Below are positions 45,630 to 55,928 of a stretch of 64,000 bases of DNA, piece after piece. Positions within the stretch are counted from its first letter, which is position 1. The number at the start of each line of letters is the position of its first letter. This DNA comes from Ctena decussata (taxonomy: Eukaryota > Mollusca > Bivalvia > Lucinida > Lucinidae): the NCBI GenBank assembly GCA_963989385.1, contig OZ022512.1:28231899-28295898 (forward strand), written 5' to 3'. The notes below the pieces were generated by a model, which made no database searches, was not told where the DNA came from, and saw only the letters and a program-made list of their open reading frames with translations. The position numbers and the translations under genes were made by a program.

Positions 45630-47721
45630 TGTTACGAAATGGATCTAATCGTCCACTATGTCGTCGAGATTATTTTAATCCTTTCAATCAGTAAGGCTAC
45701 AGTTTTAGGGTAACTGTGGTAATAAAACATTTACGGAAATTGTGGCTACGTTATGCATGGGTTGTTTGTGAATACCTCTCGTGGACAGCGTATTGCATGA
45801 TTTTAAGGTGAATACCTGCACGAGTCTTTTGATTGTGGAAAGCGTGTTGCATGATTTTAATGTGAGACGCATAGTATTTATACGCCTATCTTTTAATGAA
45901 AAGTTAGACGTGGCTGTTTAATTCTTATACTGAGGATGTTATATTGTTGTGTGCCCAGATTCTGAGTTTAGACCTAGAAGGGTAAGATTTTATTATATTT
46001 ATTTAGAATAGTTTGGCTAAGAATGAAAAATGTGACTTCTGATTGATATGGTATGATTATATGTGTCGACTGATTTGATTTTGTTGGCAGTGATCAGGCT
46101 GCGCATGTGTCGACCGATTTTGTTAGTAAGCATGCTGCGCATAATATTTGTATATTAGGAAGTTTTGTAAATTTCGGAAATAGTTTATATCACTGATGTT
46201 GGTTGCAATGGTGTGCGTCTATTTGACGTCCAGTGACGTCAGTTGCATTCATGTTATTCATGTGACGTCAGTTGCATTCATGTTATTGCGACGTCAGCAC
46301 TTTTTATATTAGTTTCACGTATACGTGGCCTATAGAAGTAGATTGATTTGTAATGGAACTAATTTATATACTCGTGACGTCAATTGACGCCATAGCATGC
46401 ACCGCATTAAGGGTTTTTTCCATAAGTTATAATGGTAGCATTTGGTCATCATGCGTTTGATTTGCCTTCATTAGACGGCGTCATATGGTATAACATCATT
46501 GATGTCATGATGTCAGATCAAACGTTATGATCCCAAATGTGTGAGAAACGCTTATTCAGTTATTATATTCTATGGCAAATGGTATTACGCTTAGTTTAAA
46601 GAAATGAATTAATAAATATGCAAGTTAGATTTTGGTCAATCAATTTAATGTAAATAGGTCATTGTTTAGATTATTCATGTTTTATGTGGGGTATGTCATG
46701 GTAATGCCTGTTGACGTCAGTATACTTCTTGACAATGTTTGACGTCAGATCCTTCGACGCACATGCGTAGTAGGATCTACGTTTCTTCATTGGCGGAAGT
46801 GGTAAGCACACTTTTAGCTTTACATCGTGAGCGCGAGTCGTGTCTAGTGACACGGCTGGCGTGTGCACGTTATGCTCGGCATTCGCCGAGGGCGTTGTAT
46901 GGTATTTCCAAGACAGGTCCAAGTCTTACGTATTGTTATTATGTAGTTACAATGTATTAAGTGTAAGTTCGTTATTTTTAGGCACATTAAGTCCGGCAGT
47001 CAGCTGTTAGGGCTTAGAGCCACGTCTCACCTGGAGATGCGATATACGTCTCCAGGTTAATACCAACCCGGGTAGAGGCAGTTACAACGCCGTTTGTGCA
47101 TGGTTCCTAAGCAGAGGCGGGAAGCACAAAATGTAGGCGGAAGTGGTTAGCACAGTTTTGCCAGATTCTGTGATAAGATCTGAAGGTCACATCAAGTGTG
47201 GGACAGTGTTCGTCCACTAAGGTGTATTAATATATATATAGACTGGTCCCTGGTACGATCCAGGGAGCGACCAGTATATAATCGTGCACGTGTTAAGTTG
47301 GTGTTCCTCATGATATATGGACTGGCCCATGACATGATCCAGGGAACGACGAATTGAAGTCTACCAACATAAGGCCTTGTTTTTTTTGTATGAGCTCAAA
47401 CTAACGTTTTTTTGTTCTTTGTGTTTTCCTTTAGTTCATGGCGCTGAGCCGAGTACGGTGTTGACGTCAGACGGTAATCTATTTGCGTATTGTACGCAAA
47501 TCGATTACATATTTGAAACAAACACCTTACTTGGGCCAGCGACATGAACTGATATGTGTTGTATATTATTGTAATTGTGACAGTTGTAAATTGTATTGTT
47601 GTATATAGAATTTACATTATATATAAACTTAAAAAATTCTAACGTTGTTAGAGTTTCCTTGTTAGTGTATTACACTAGTAGATAACCCGTGTCGACCGTG
47701 TGTAAAACCTTCTGCGTAACA
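45630..47721. mobile_element. candidate solo LTR, 2.09 kb
   Basis: It begins TGTTACG and ends CGTAACA, a perfect 7-bp inverted terminal pair with TG…CA ends. CTCAG flanks it exactly at 45625-45629 and 47722-47726, the 5-bp duplication expected of LTR integrase. No retroviral-type genes lie inside or beside it, so it fits a solo LTR left by recombination. The interior has an internal ~70-bp duplication (GCATGATTTTAA, near 45793 and 45853), a TATATATATAGACTGG region near 47230 that could hold a TATA box, and a cluster of TGACGTCA sites. At 2.1 kb it is long for an LTR. A non-autonomous element with LTR-like ends is the alternative. Confidence 0.65.
46224..47469. promoter_or_regulatory. TGACGTCA (CRE-type) site cluster
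   Basis: Exact palindromes TGACGTCA occur at 46234, 46263, 46375, 46712, 46740 and 47462. One-mismatch forms lie at 46224 and 46289. By known biology this word binds CREB/ATF bZIP factors. Two of the sites sit in a repeated context, TGACGTCAGTTGCATTCATG (46234 and 46263). All lie within the candidate LTR, where promoter and enhancer sites are expected. Confidence 0.6.
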
Positions 47722-47727
47722 CTCAGT

Positions 47728-47730
<3 letters not shown>

Positions 47731-47767
<37 letters not shown>
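47731..47767. repeat. (AG)n microsatellite
   Basis: Pure AG dinucleotide run immediately after the LTR target duplication. Confidence 0.95.
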
Positions 47768-47773
<6 letters not shown>

Positions 47774-48749
47774 CACCTGTTCTCAGAGTAGGCGCGCAAT
47801 TAATTTATAAAATCGTGAAATTAATTTTTTGGGGGAAATGCAAATTTTCTTTATTTCATGCATCATAATATATCTTAAGAATCATATGTCAAAATATCTG
47901 CATTCAGAGTGGATTCTGTAATTAGCTTCCAGCCTCTCCAAAGGCCAGGGGGTACACTAAAGGAGTAAATGTTAGGTGCTACCCCTTTGTTAGTAAAACT
48001 GCAAATAATGTACATGAGAAAGCGTTAAAAGTAATGTTTGTGAAACGTTTTAGCACCTTAAAATGTTGTGCAAAGTAAAAAGAAGATACTACTAAACTAT
48101 CAAATTCCCAACGATTAGAATATTAAAAAGTACATGTACCCATGCCTTAGTTGACTCTAAACAGGCGCAAAACATTGACTGCCTTTTTCATCAGAGCAAA
48201 ACGAAAGAGGCTCTTGTGAATATTTTCATATCAACGGGTTGCAGTACCAATGCGTGTCAAATTATCAAGGAAAGAAATCAGATAATAGAAAAAAGTAACA
48301 GCTGTAGAATAAATTTACTTGAGTAACGTAGCTTACATAATAAGTTTAAGTATAACAAGCAAATAAAAGATATAAAAATCTAAACATCAATAACATTAAA
48401 AATGTATTCTATTCTTACTGAGAATAATATAACTTGTTATTAAAAATTTTTAAAACTGCGTAACCAATTTCATTAACTCAAAAATAAAATTATGTCACAG
48501 AAAGGGAACTAGAACTGATTCGCATATGTATCAGTGTCGTAGTCAACAGCGTTAGCCTTTCTGCAAAAGTTACATATACTCTTTTTAGTGATTTTGTATA
48601 AAAAAATTCTATCATTGTTTCAAACAATTTAAATACTTTATATACTACAAGACTACAGTGAACCTGTAGGGTGCGCTATCAAATTAAATGAACAAGCCTG
48701 CTGTAATTTTCAGGTGATCCCACCCACTATTCTTTGAAGTAGACCTTTA
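47768..48749. other. no gene; one TAACGTAGCTTACAT motif
   Basis: AT-rich, no supported gene. A single copy of the 15-bp motif seen at 56.6-57.0 kb lies at 48324-48338. Confidence 0.5.
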
Positions 48750-48764
48750 ATTCATATGCATAGG

Positions 48765-49956
48765 CGCCCCGTGCCAACCGGGGGGTATAAATAGTTGGAT
48801 GCTTTCGCTTGAGCAGGTGGTGAAACCCCACTATATAAGCAACCGTCCGTTATATAGTTCATACAGTTTAACTGATCAAATTTAAATGATCAAATCTTAC
48901 GTACAAACAGATCCAACGTGCGAATTTAAATAAACCCCATTTTGAAATTTTAGATATATTTAAGTAGGCATCAAACGCGAATTCTATCCTTTCGATCTTT
49001 ACTATTTCATGATACTAACATGCTTCATTTGTTTGCGTATCATTCTGTGCCCGTGGGTCGCACACGGGACGAAGATTATTACCTCATCTGTATATAACAA
49101 TTGTCTTGTGTATGTGTCACTTTTCCAAACTCGAGCGCGTTGCACTTTAAAATTATTAAGAAATTTGTCTCAACAGAAAAATAATAAACAATGTCTTCTG
49201 TAGCAATTGTCTGCTACGTTTTGTTTGCATATACCTTAGTTTCAAATCATTTAACAAATCTTATATGTTACTACCTCTTCTTACCTGTATAGTAACTTTG
49301 ACAACTTCTTAGTCTCATTGCATATACTCCGGATATGGATCTCCTATTCCGACAACGCCAAAGACGTCTTTTCAGCAAACGGTTCTCTTTTTCCCTTTGT
49401 CTGTGGGGAATAAAATTTACAGGCCACTTTACTTCTGTAGTGGACGGGGTGAAATTCTCTGTCAAAACAGGAGCCACCTGTTTGCCGTGGGTGGCGTCTC
49501 GTATGCTGGAAAAAGGGATCCTGGTAGTTGAGGGAAGCCCAGGGATCTCCAGCTTTCCAACACACTACTTTGGCCCTGGCTTCAGATAGACGAGCGTTTC
49601 GGGTTAGACCCGACCCGTTTCAATCGGCTCAGTCGTGCTAAGCTCTAGAAATGCGCTTCTTGATCCTTCACTTCCTTCTTTCTTTATACGTATCTATAAT
49701 GGTACATACCGGGCTTAAAATATTCCCTTCGTTTCTTTCTATATGGGTATTTTCGATGGGCAGCGGCTGATGGGTTAATTGACGGGCATATTTTTCGGCC
49801 TTCAGCATTGGGGGTTTAAACCGAGGGATTTGATCGTTGAGTATAATGGTTATGTAGCTTTGGCGTTGGGAATAGGAGATCCGTTCCCCTAAAACGTCCC
49901 CTTGTAGGACTCCGCGGAGGGTGAAGCGCATAGCCAATGAATAATAAACACCAATC
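48765..49956 (+). promoter_or_regulatory. 5' untranslated region of the LINE
   Basis: 1.19 kb from the left target duplication to the ORF1 start. It opens with a G/C stem (CCCCGTGCCAACCGGGG). A TATAAATA word follows at 48786-48793. Open frames within 49335-49589 and on the minus strand have no recognisable domains and are taken as chance. LINEs normally rely on an internal promoter here; the sequence alone does not show where transcription starts. Confidence 0.5.
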
Positions 49957-51339
49957 ATGGGATCCTCAAATAAGAGAAGATTTCTAATGGACTCTGATGA
50001 CGCCGCGGACCGGCCCTCATATTTCACATTTCAAGGTAATGTTAGTTTCGCTAAATTTCTAGTCATTCAGTCACTTGAAGAGAAGGCGGTCACGACCCTT
50101 TCCCCTTTTGTGATTGAAAAACAAATTGAAAGCTTAATTGGTACTCCAAAATCTGTGAAAAAACTAAAAAACAAGACTCTTCTGATCGAAACCTGTAGAA
50201 AAGCTCAAACCGACAATCTTTTAAAAATCACTTCTTTCTTTGGATTAAAAGTCTCTGTCACGGAGCATACAAGCCTCAATTCATCAAAAGGCATCATCCG
50301 TGACAGGATGCTAAAAGGGGAAAAGGAAAATGAAATTGTCGAATACCTCAAAGAACAGGGCGTGACTGCCTGCAAGCGTTTCACTATAAAGAAAGATCAC
50401 GATACTGTTGAGACGAACACGTTACTACTGACATTCAATACCGTCACGGTACCAAAATCATTAAAAATCTTTTACCGAGTTGTTCCAGTTGACGTGTATG
50501 TGCCAAACCCTCTGCGGTGTTTCAACTGTCAGAGGTTTGGCCATCACGAAAACAATTGCCCCGTTGATCCCGGATCTGTTTGTGCGACTTGTGGCGCGGG
50601 AGGTCATGACCACCATACCTCCACGTGCAAAAATCCGGCCAAATGCGTTAACTGCGGCAAAGATCACGTCTCTCGATCCAGCGTATGTGAAATTTGGAAA
50701 AAAGAAAAAGAAATTTTGAAAATTAAAGTCAACAAAAATGTTACCTATTTGGAAGCTAGGAAATTATATGAAAGCCAAACTCAAACATCGGATTTGGACT
50801 TCACAAAAATTGTACACTCTCTGGCAAGACCCGAAACAAAAACAACTGGTACCCAATTTTTCGAAAAAGATTTTGACATTTTACCATCTTCTAAAGTTAT
50901 TTCACCATCTGTAAAACCAACATCTCAGCCAACATCTCAGCCAAGAGCAACTACAGCCCGCTCTGGCTCAGGTTCACAGCCTCGAGCCGCTTCGGCGGCT
51001 CGTCCAACTAATTCTCAGTCTAGTTCACAGTCTAATTCTCAGTCTAGTTCACAGTCTAATTCACAGTCTAGTTCACAGTCTAGTTCGTCTGGTTCGCAGT
51101 CTGCTAAACAGACTAAGGAACAGCTTAAAGCGGCGGCTAAAGCGCAGAAGGAGAAGGATAAACATCGTTCTCCTTCTGGTCACGGCTCTGGCCGTCTATC
51201 ACATTCTGGCGGAGGCTCGTCCTCCAATAAACCTGCCATCGGAGGTTCGTCCTCCAATAAGCACGGCAAAGGATCTCCGGATCCTGTTAAAACGGTCAAT
51301 AAATATGGCGCTTTGGAGGATGACATGGATACTGCTTAG
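49957..51339 (+). CDS. LINE ORF1 protein with zinc knuckles
   Basis: 460 codons from ATG at 49957 to TAG. A mixed alpha/beta N-terminal part (residues ~25-185) fits an RNA-binding, RRM-like ORF1 domain. Three knuckles follow at ~188-240: CFNCQRFGHHENNC (CX2CX4HX4C), CATCGAGGHDHHTSTC (CX2CX4HX6C) and CVNCGKDHVSRSSVC (CX2CX3HX6C). Residues ~320-390 are Ser/Gln/Asn-rich with SSQSNSQ repeats. The C-terminus is basic then Gly/Ser-rich. ORF1 proteins of this group bind element RNA and form the ribonucleoprotein that carries ORF2 protein. The frame is intact. ORF2 begins 61 bp downstream in a different frame. Confidence 0.92.
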   Translation: MGSSNKRRFLMDSDDAADRPSYFTFQGNVSFAKFLVIQSLEEKAVTTLSPFVIEKQIESLIGTPKSVKKLKNKTLLIETCRKAQTDNLLKITSFFGLKVSVTEHTSLNSSKGIIRDRMLKGEKENEIVEYLKEQGVTACKRFTIKKDHDTVETNTLLLTFNTVTVPKSLKIFYRVVPVDVYVPNPLRCFNCQRFGHHENNCPVDPGSVCATCGAGGHDHHTSTCKNPAKCVNCGKDHVSRSSVCEIWKKEKEILKIKVNKNVTYLEARKLYESQTQTSDLDFTKIVHSLARPETKTTGTQFFEKDFDILPSSKVISPSVKPTSQPTSQPRATTARSGSGSQPRAASAARPTNSQSSSQSNSQSSSQSNSQSSSQSSSSGSQSAKQTKEQLKAAAKAQKEKDKHRSPSGHGSGRLSHSGGGSSSNKPAIGGSSSNKHGKGSPDPVKTVNKYGALEDDMDTA

Positions 51340-51400
51340 GAGAAGTCTGTTCTCCTGATTGGTCTCCTGACACGTTTTTTTCTCTCCCATTCATTTGAAC

Positions 51401-52636
51401 ATGGATAAAAAGTCAATATTACAGTGGAACTGTCGTGGTCTTAAAGCAAATTATAATGAATTACTAATTTTAATGTCTCTTTTATCTCCAAGTGTCATTT
51501 GTCTTCAAGAAACCTTTTTAAAGCAGTCAGATAATGTTAGTTTTAGAGATTTTAGTATGTTTAACTATATTTGTCCTGATGGTCAAAGAGCATCAGGAGG
51601 AACTTCGATTCTCGTAAAATCTAACATTCCACATAGTCAGTTTAATCTGAATACAAACTTACAAGCAGTTGCCGTCAATGTTACTTTATCCAAAAAAGTA
51701 ACGATATGCTCTATCTATATTCCGCCAAATGATGTACTTTCTAAAAATTCCTTGGTCAATCTAGTAGACCAATTGCCGCAGCCATTTATGTTAGTTGGTG
51801 ACTTCAATGGTCACAGTAAAACCTGGGGTTGTTTGGATACAAATGACAGAGGAGAAATCATTGAAGATGTAATTGCTGAAAATGATTTGTGTATACTTAA
51901 TAAAAAACAGCCTACATATCTTCACCCTCCCACGGGAAATTATTTTGCCATAGATTTGTCTATTTGTCATCCTAATATATATTTAGATTTTGACTGGTCA
52001 GTTTGTGATCACCTGCATGGAAGCGATCACTTCCCAATCATAATTAAAGAAATTGATTCATCTGATGAAGAACAGCATTCTCGATGGAATTTGAAAAAAG
52101 CAAATTGGGAAATGTTCGTAACATCATGTCAGGAGCGGCTTAGCTCTGAAAAGTTCAAAACAGCAGAAGATATGTCTGCTTTTACATCAGCATTACATGC
52201 AATTTCGGAAGAAAGTATTCCGAAATCCTCGACAAGTTCAAAAAGGCGTAATCCATGGTTTACTAATGAATGTAAAACTGCAATAAACAAACGCAAATCG
52301 TCTTTACGAAAATTTAATAAAAATCCGTCTCGTGAAAATCATTTTCACTCAAAAGTAACTCGTGCTAAAGCACGAAGAACTATTAAAGAAGCCAAACGTT
52401 CATCTTGGCAACAATATGTCAATAAATTAAATCCTAAAACGCCAGTAAAAAAGATATGGGAAATGATACGTAAAATCAGTGGAAAAAACAAGAAATCTGA
52501 ATGTGTTCATATTAAATCTTCCAACGGTAACAAATGTTTTTCTACTACAGAGATTTCCAATGCATTAGGCGAAAACTTTCAGAAAAATTCTTCAAGTTCA
52601 AATTACAGTCAACGATTTCAGGAACTGAAAAACTGA
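51401..52636 (+). CDS. LINE ORF2, endonuclease part
   Basis: I chose ATG 51401; the open frame extends two codons further upstream without an ATG. Numbering from that ATG, an APE-type endonuclease occupies residues ~1-220. It shows QWNCRG near the start, the catalytic Glu in CLQETF (~37), GDFNGH (~133-138) and GSDHFPI near 207-214. This enzyme nicks target DNA to prime reverse transcription. A Lys/Arg-rich linker follows (~270-360). The frame ends in TGA at 52634-52636, and the protein continues in another frame from 52629, within an A-rich stretch. One inserted or lost base (or an assembly error) explains the break. Confidence 0.9.
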   Translation: MDKKSILQWNCRGLKANYNELLILMSLLSPSVICLQETFLKQSDNVSFRDFSMFNYICPDGQRASGGTSILVKSNIPHSQFNLNTNLQAVAVNVTLSKKVTICSIYIPPNDVLSKNSLVNLVDQLPQPFMLVGDFNGHSKTWGCLDTNDRGEIIEDVIAENDLCILNKKQPTYLHPPTGNYFAIDLSICHPNIYLDFDWSVCDHLHGSDHFPIIIKEIDSSDEEQHSRWNLKKANWEMFVTSCQERLSSEKFKTAEDMSAFTSALHAISEESIPKSSTSSKRRNPWFTNECKTAINKRKSSLRKFNKNPSRENHFHSKVTRAKARRTIKEAKRSSWQQYVNKLNPKTPVKKIWEMIRKISGKNKKSECVHIKSSNGNKCFSTTEISNALGENFQKNSSSSNYSQRFQELKN

Positions 52637-55073
52637 AAAAGAATCAGAAAATTTAAATTTTCAGTCATTAAATAACGAAAAATATAATCTTCCCTTCAGC
52701 ATATCAGAATTAAAGGAGTCACTTGATAAATGTAAAGATACGGCCGCAGGGCCGGACGATATTCATTATCAAATCCTTAAACATTTACCACCTGATGCAT
52801 TGGAGACCTTACTTAATATGTTGAATGATATTTGGCATACTGGAAATTTTCCAGAAGACTGGCATAAAGCAGTCATCATTCCTATTCCCAAACCGGGAAA
52901 GGATAAGACGGAAGCTACAAATTACCGACCGATAGCGTTAACAAGTTGCATATGTAAAACAATGGAGAGAATGATTAACGATAGGCTCGTTTGGTTCCTG
53001 GAGTCAAATAACTTGATTTCCAGAAATCAAGCGGGCTTTCGTAAGAATCACAGTACTGTAGATCATTTAGTTCGATTAGAAACTTTTATTCGTGATGCAT
53101 TTGTGAAAAAAGAACATGTCGTCGCAATATTTTTTGATCTGGAGAAAGCGTACGACACGACGTGGAAATATGGCATCATGAAAGATTTACATAATATTGG
53201 CCTTCGAGGCCGATTTCCAAACTTTATTTCGAATTTCTTATCTGACAGATCCTTTAATGTTAGAATAGGGTCTACATTGTCTGACACTTTTAAACAAGAA
53301 CAGGGTGTTCCTCAGGGAAGTATTTTATCACCTACTTTATTTAATATAAAAACCAATAACATTGTTAAATGTGTTAACGATACTGATTCTTCATTATATG
53401 TTGACGACTTTGGCATCTTTTACAAATCGAAAAATATGGAAAACATAGAATTCAGACTTCAAAGATGCCTGAATAAAGTAGAAACCTGGGCCACAGAAAA
53501 CGGTTTTAAATTTTCTAAAACTAAAACCCAATGTGTTCATTTCTGTCAGTTGAGGGGTTTGCACCCCGACCCAGTTCTTAACATTTATGGATCGCCAATT
53601 CCAGTTGTAAATGAGGCCAAATTCTTAGGCCTTCTGTTCGATAAGAAACTCACTTTTATTCCTCACATAAAAGCTTTGAAAGCTAAATGTTTAAAAGCTT
53701 TAGATGTTTTAAAAGTGCTCTCCAATACAAATTGGGGAGGAGATCGTACTGTTCTTCTAAACCTGTATAGATCTCTTGTGAGATCTAAACTGGATTATGG
53801 TTCAGTCGTATATGGTTCGGCACGAAAATCATACCTTAAATGTCTTGACACCATTCATCATCAGGGGTTACGTCTTGCTCTTGGAGCATTTCGAACATCT
53901 CCCGTAGAAAGTCTTTACGCAGAGTCGAATGAACCGTCTTTATATATCAGAAGAGAGAAATTATCACTACAATATGTATCAAAACTAGCTGCAAACCCAA
54001 AGAATTCTGCTTACGATTGTGTTTTTAACCCTCGGTATGAAATATTTTATAACAACAAACCGAGATCTATTAAACCCTTGGGTTTACGTATTAAACCTTT
54101 GCTAGTAGACTCTCATATTGACATTAAAAACATCCAGAAATTTTCTTTACCTGTCCAAGAGCCATGGACATTAAAACCTCCTAACGTTATTTTATCATTA
54201 CACAAGAATAAAAAATCACAGACGAACCCTGACCTTCTTCAATCAGAATTCTTGCAAGTAAAATCTAATTTTCCGAACCATACCACAATCTATACGGATG
54301 GTTCAAAACAAGAAGATAAAGTTGCATGTTCGGTTGTAAGTCCCCTATTCACAGATACTATACGATTACCAAATGGCAGCTCTATATTTACAGCCGAAGC
54401 TAAAGCCATAGATTTGGCCCTACATCAAATTTCAGTTCAAGAAAACAATCAGTTTATTATATTCTCAGACTCACTTTCTGTTTTATCATCACTTAAAAAC
54501 GTCAATCACCCCAATCCTTTAATACAACAATTACTTCGTAAATATTTTCAGTTACCATCAAAAGAAATAATCTTTTGTTGGGTTCCAAGTCACGTAAATA
54601 TTCGTGGAAATGACCTGGCCGATAAAGAGGCCAAGGCGGCTTTAAATTTACCAGAAAGTACCTTCCGAATTCCGCACTCAGATTTTAAATCTCAAACTAA
54701 TACATATATCAAATCAAAATGTCAAACTAATTGGGATAATCAAATTCATAACAAACTCCGACAAATTAAACCAGATTTTCACAGCAAGGACAATATACTA
54801 TCAAATAGAAAAGAACAGACTGTCATTACCAGATGCCGAATAGGGCATACCAGAATTACACATTCGTTTTTACTAAATAATGAGGTTGCACCATTTTGCA
54901 TACCATGCAATGAAGTCATCACTATCAAACATCTTCTTGTATCATGCATTGACTTTAACCATATTCGTTCAAAACATTACAACATTAAAACCATAACCGA
55001 GCTTTTTAGCAAAATTTCTTCTATTCAAATTATTAATTTTTTAAAAGAAGCTGGACTTTTTAACAAGATTTAG
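52629..55073 (+). CDS. LINE ORF2, reverse transcriptase-RNase H part
   Basis: This is the second half of ORF2, open from 52629 with no start of its own. Reverse transcriptase blocks in order: NYRPIALTSCICKTMERM, QAGFRKNHSTVDHL, catalytic FDLEKAYD (near 53133-53156), GVPQGSILSP and catalytic YVDD (53397-53408; the usual second residue is Ala). An RNase H domain follows with the acidic set TDGS (54297), AE (54396), SDS (54468) and ADKEA (54621). Near 54898-54950 a CIPCNEVITIKHLLVSC finger closes the protein, as in I-type elements. It copies element RNA at the nicked target; RNase H removes the RNA strand. Apart from the upstream frameshift it looks intact. Confidence 0.92.
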   Translation, partial: KTEKESENLNFQSLNNEKYNLPFSISELKESLDKCKDTAAGPDDIHYQILKHLPPDALETLLNMLNDIWHTGNFPEDWHKAVIIPIPKPGKDKTEATNYRPIALTSCICKTMERMINDRLVWFLESNNLISRNQAGFRKNHSTVDHLVRLETFIRDAFVKKEHVVAIFFDLEKAYDTTWKYGIMKDLHNIGLRGRFPNFISNFLSDRSFNVRIGSTLSDTFKQEQGVPQGSILSPTLFNIKTNNIVKCVNDTDSSLYVDDFGIFYKSKNMENIEFRLQRCLNKVETWATENGFKFSKTKTQCVHFCQLRGLHPDPVLNIYGSPIPVVNEAKFLGLLFDKKLTFIPHIKALKAKCLKALDVLKVLSNTNWGGDRTVLLNLYRSLVRSKLDYGSVVYGSARKSYLKCLDTIHHQGLRLALGAFRTSPVESLYAESNEPSLYIRREKLSLQYVSKLAANPKNSAYDCVFNPRYEIFYNNKPRSIKPLGLRIKPLLVDSHIDIKNIQKFSLPVQEPWTLKPPNVILSLHKNKKSQTNPDLLQSEFLQVKSNFPNHTTIYTDGSKQEDKVACSVVSPLFTDTIRLPNGSSIFTAEAKAIDLALHQISVQENNQFIIFSDSLSVLSSLKNVNHPNPLIQQLLRKYFQLPSKEIIFCWVPSHVNIRGNDLADKEAKAALNLPESTFRIPHSDFKSQTNTYIKSKCQTNWDNQIHNKLRQIKPDFHSKDNILSNRKEQTVITRCRIGHTRITHSFLLNNEVAPFCIPCNEVITIKHLLVSCIDFNHIRSKHYNIKTITELFSKISSIQIINFLKEAGLFNKI

Positions 55074-55228
55074 TCTTTTATTGTATATAACATTTTTATC
55101 ATTTGGACGTAACATAATACTTTAAACATCTGATCGTTTTTTGTCTTATAGAAACGTTTTAAATTGCTGACGTTTAGACGCTATATGCCCTTACCAGGGT
55201 TGAGCGTCTATAAATAACTTAAACATTC
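55074..55228 (+). other. 3' untranslated region of the LINE
   Basis: 155 bp ending in CTTAAACATTCATTCAT. An inverted pair GACGTTTAGACGC / GAGCGTCTATAAAT near 55168-55215 could form a stem recognised by the reverse transcriptase. That role is inference. Confidence 0.6.
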
Positions 55229-55243
55229 ATTCATATGCATAGG

Positions 55244-55781
55244 TTACCATAGTTAATACCAATTGTAGAAGGAATTGTACACCAATTTATATCTGTCCAT
55301 AATATATTGGTAACATTACTTACACATTAAATGACTAGGCAATAAAGAATGTCATATGAAACACGGAATTAAATGATTCGAGAATAATTAAATGTTTGAG
55401 AAAATTTGAAGTTTTTGCTGAAAGGATTTTATTTTTCAGTGCCATTGAAAATTGTCAGAACATTGCCATGCTCAGATACCAATGACGTCTTAGATATTTT
55501 ACCACAGCGCCTATGGAATAACTCAATGTTGTGCGTCTGCTAGGATATTGGTGTTTTCTCGAAGCGCTGAGCTGGCATACTTGAATTTTCGCAGAGCACT
55601 CAGTATAGTGCATTTGCTAGGATACTTGTAGTTTCGAAGAGCACTCAGTAAAGTGTCCGAACCTGCTAGGGTACTTGTATTTCCTAAGAGTATTTCCGAA
55701 GAGCGCGCAGAATGACGTATAGAGGACATCAGTATGAGCTCTCAGTTGCTATAGTAACAGGTCTATGACGTCACTGGTATC
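55244..55781. repeat. degenerate ~60-bp repeats, no gene
   Basis: From about 55530 to 55720, three to four degenerate units share TGCTAGGATACTTGTA and CGAAGAGCACTCAG words. The minus-strand open frame over them is a by-product. The rest is unassigned. Confidence 0.6.
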
Positions 55782-55810
55782 GGAGCATGGCAAACAGTTT
55801 GCCATGCTCC
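55782..55810. repeat. 29-nt perfect palindrome
   Basis: GGAGCATGGCAAAC, a single A, then GTTTGCCATGCTCC: 14-bp perfect arms around one base. The half-site is echoed by CAACTGTTTGCTATG just downstream. Confidence 0.9.
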
Positions 55811-55898
55811 GTCAACTGTTTGCTATGAGAGATAGAAGGGAATTTGTTACGCCGACACAGAGGCCGACACCAACATGATCCGCACTGCAACAATACTT

Positions 55899-55928
55899 CC
55901 CCCCCCCCCTCCCCCCCCCCCCCCCCCC
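55899..55928. repeat. poly-C tract
   Basis: C-run interrupted by one T. It follows CGCCGACACAGAGGCCGACA, a word also found before the C/G hairpin near 27470. Confidence 0.9.

Larger units (their letters stand above)
48765..55228 (+). mobile_element. near-full-length I-superfamily non-LTR retrotransposon
   Basis: A 15-bp direct repeat ATTCATATGCATAGG lies at 48750-48764 and 55229-55243. It brackets a 5' untranslated region (~1.19 kb), ORF1, ORF2 and a 3' untranslated region ending in an ATTC-type short repeat. ORF1 zinc knuckles, ORF2 endonuclease, reverse transcriptase, RNase H and a terminal CCHC finger place it in the I/Nimb/Jockey group; RNase H favours I/Nimb. Only one frameshift is visible, so insertion is recent. 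The repeat overlaps the ATTC tail, so the 3' boundary is uncertain by a few bases. Confidence 0.85.

Noticed and set aside
49271..49589. Overlapping open frames of 68-84 codons upstream of LINE ORF1, on both strands
   Set aside because: They lie in the 5' untranslated region of the element, overlap one another on opposite strands and show no domain.
49668..50027. 119-codon minus-strand frame over the ORF1 start
   Set aside because: Antisense to the ORF1 start and 5' untranslated region; no motif.
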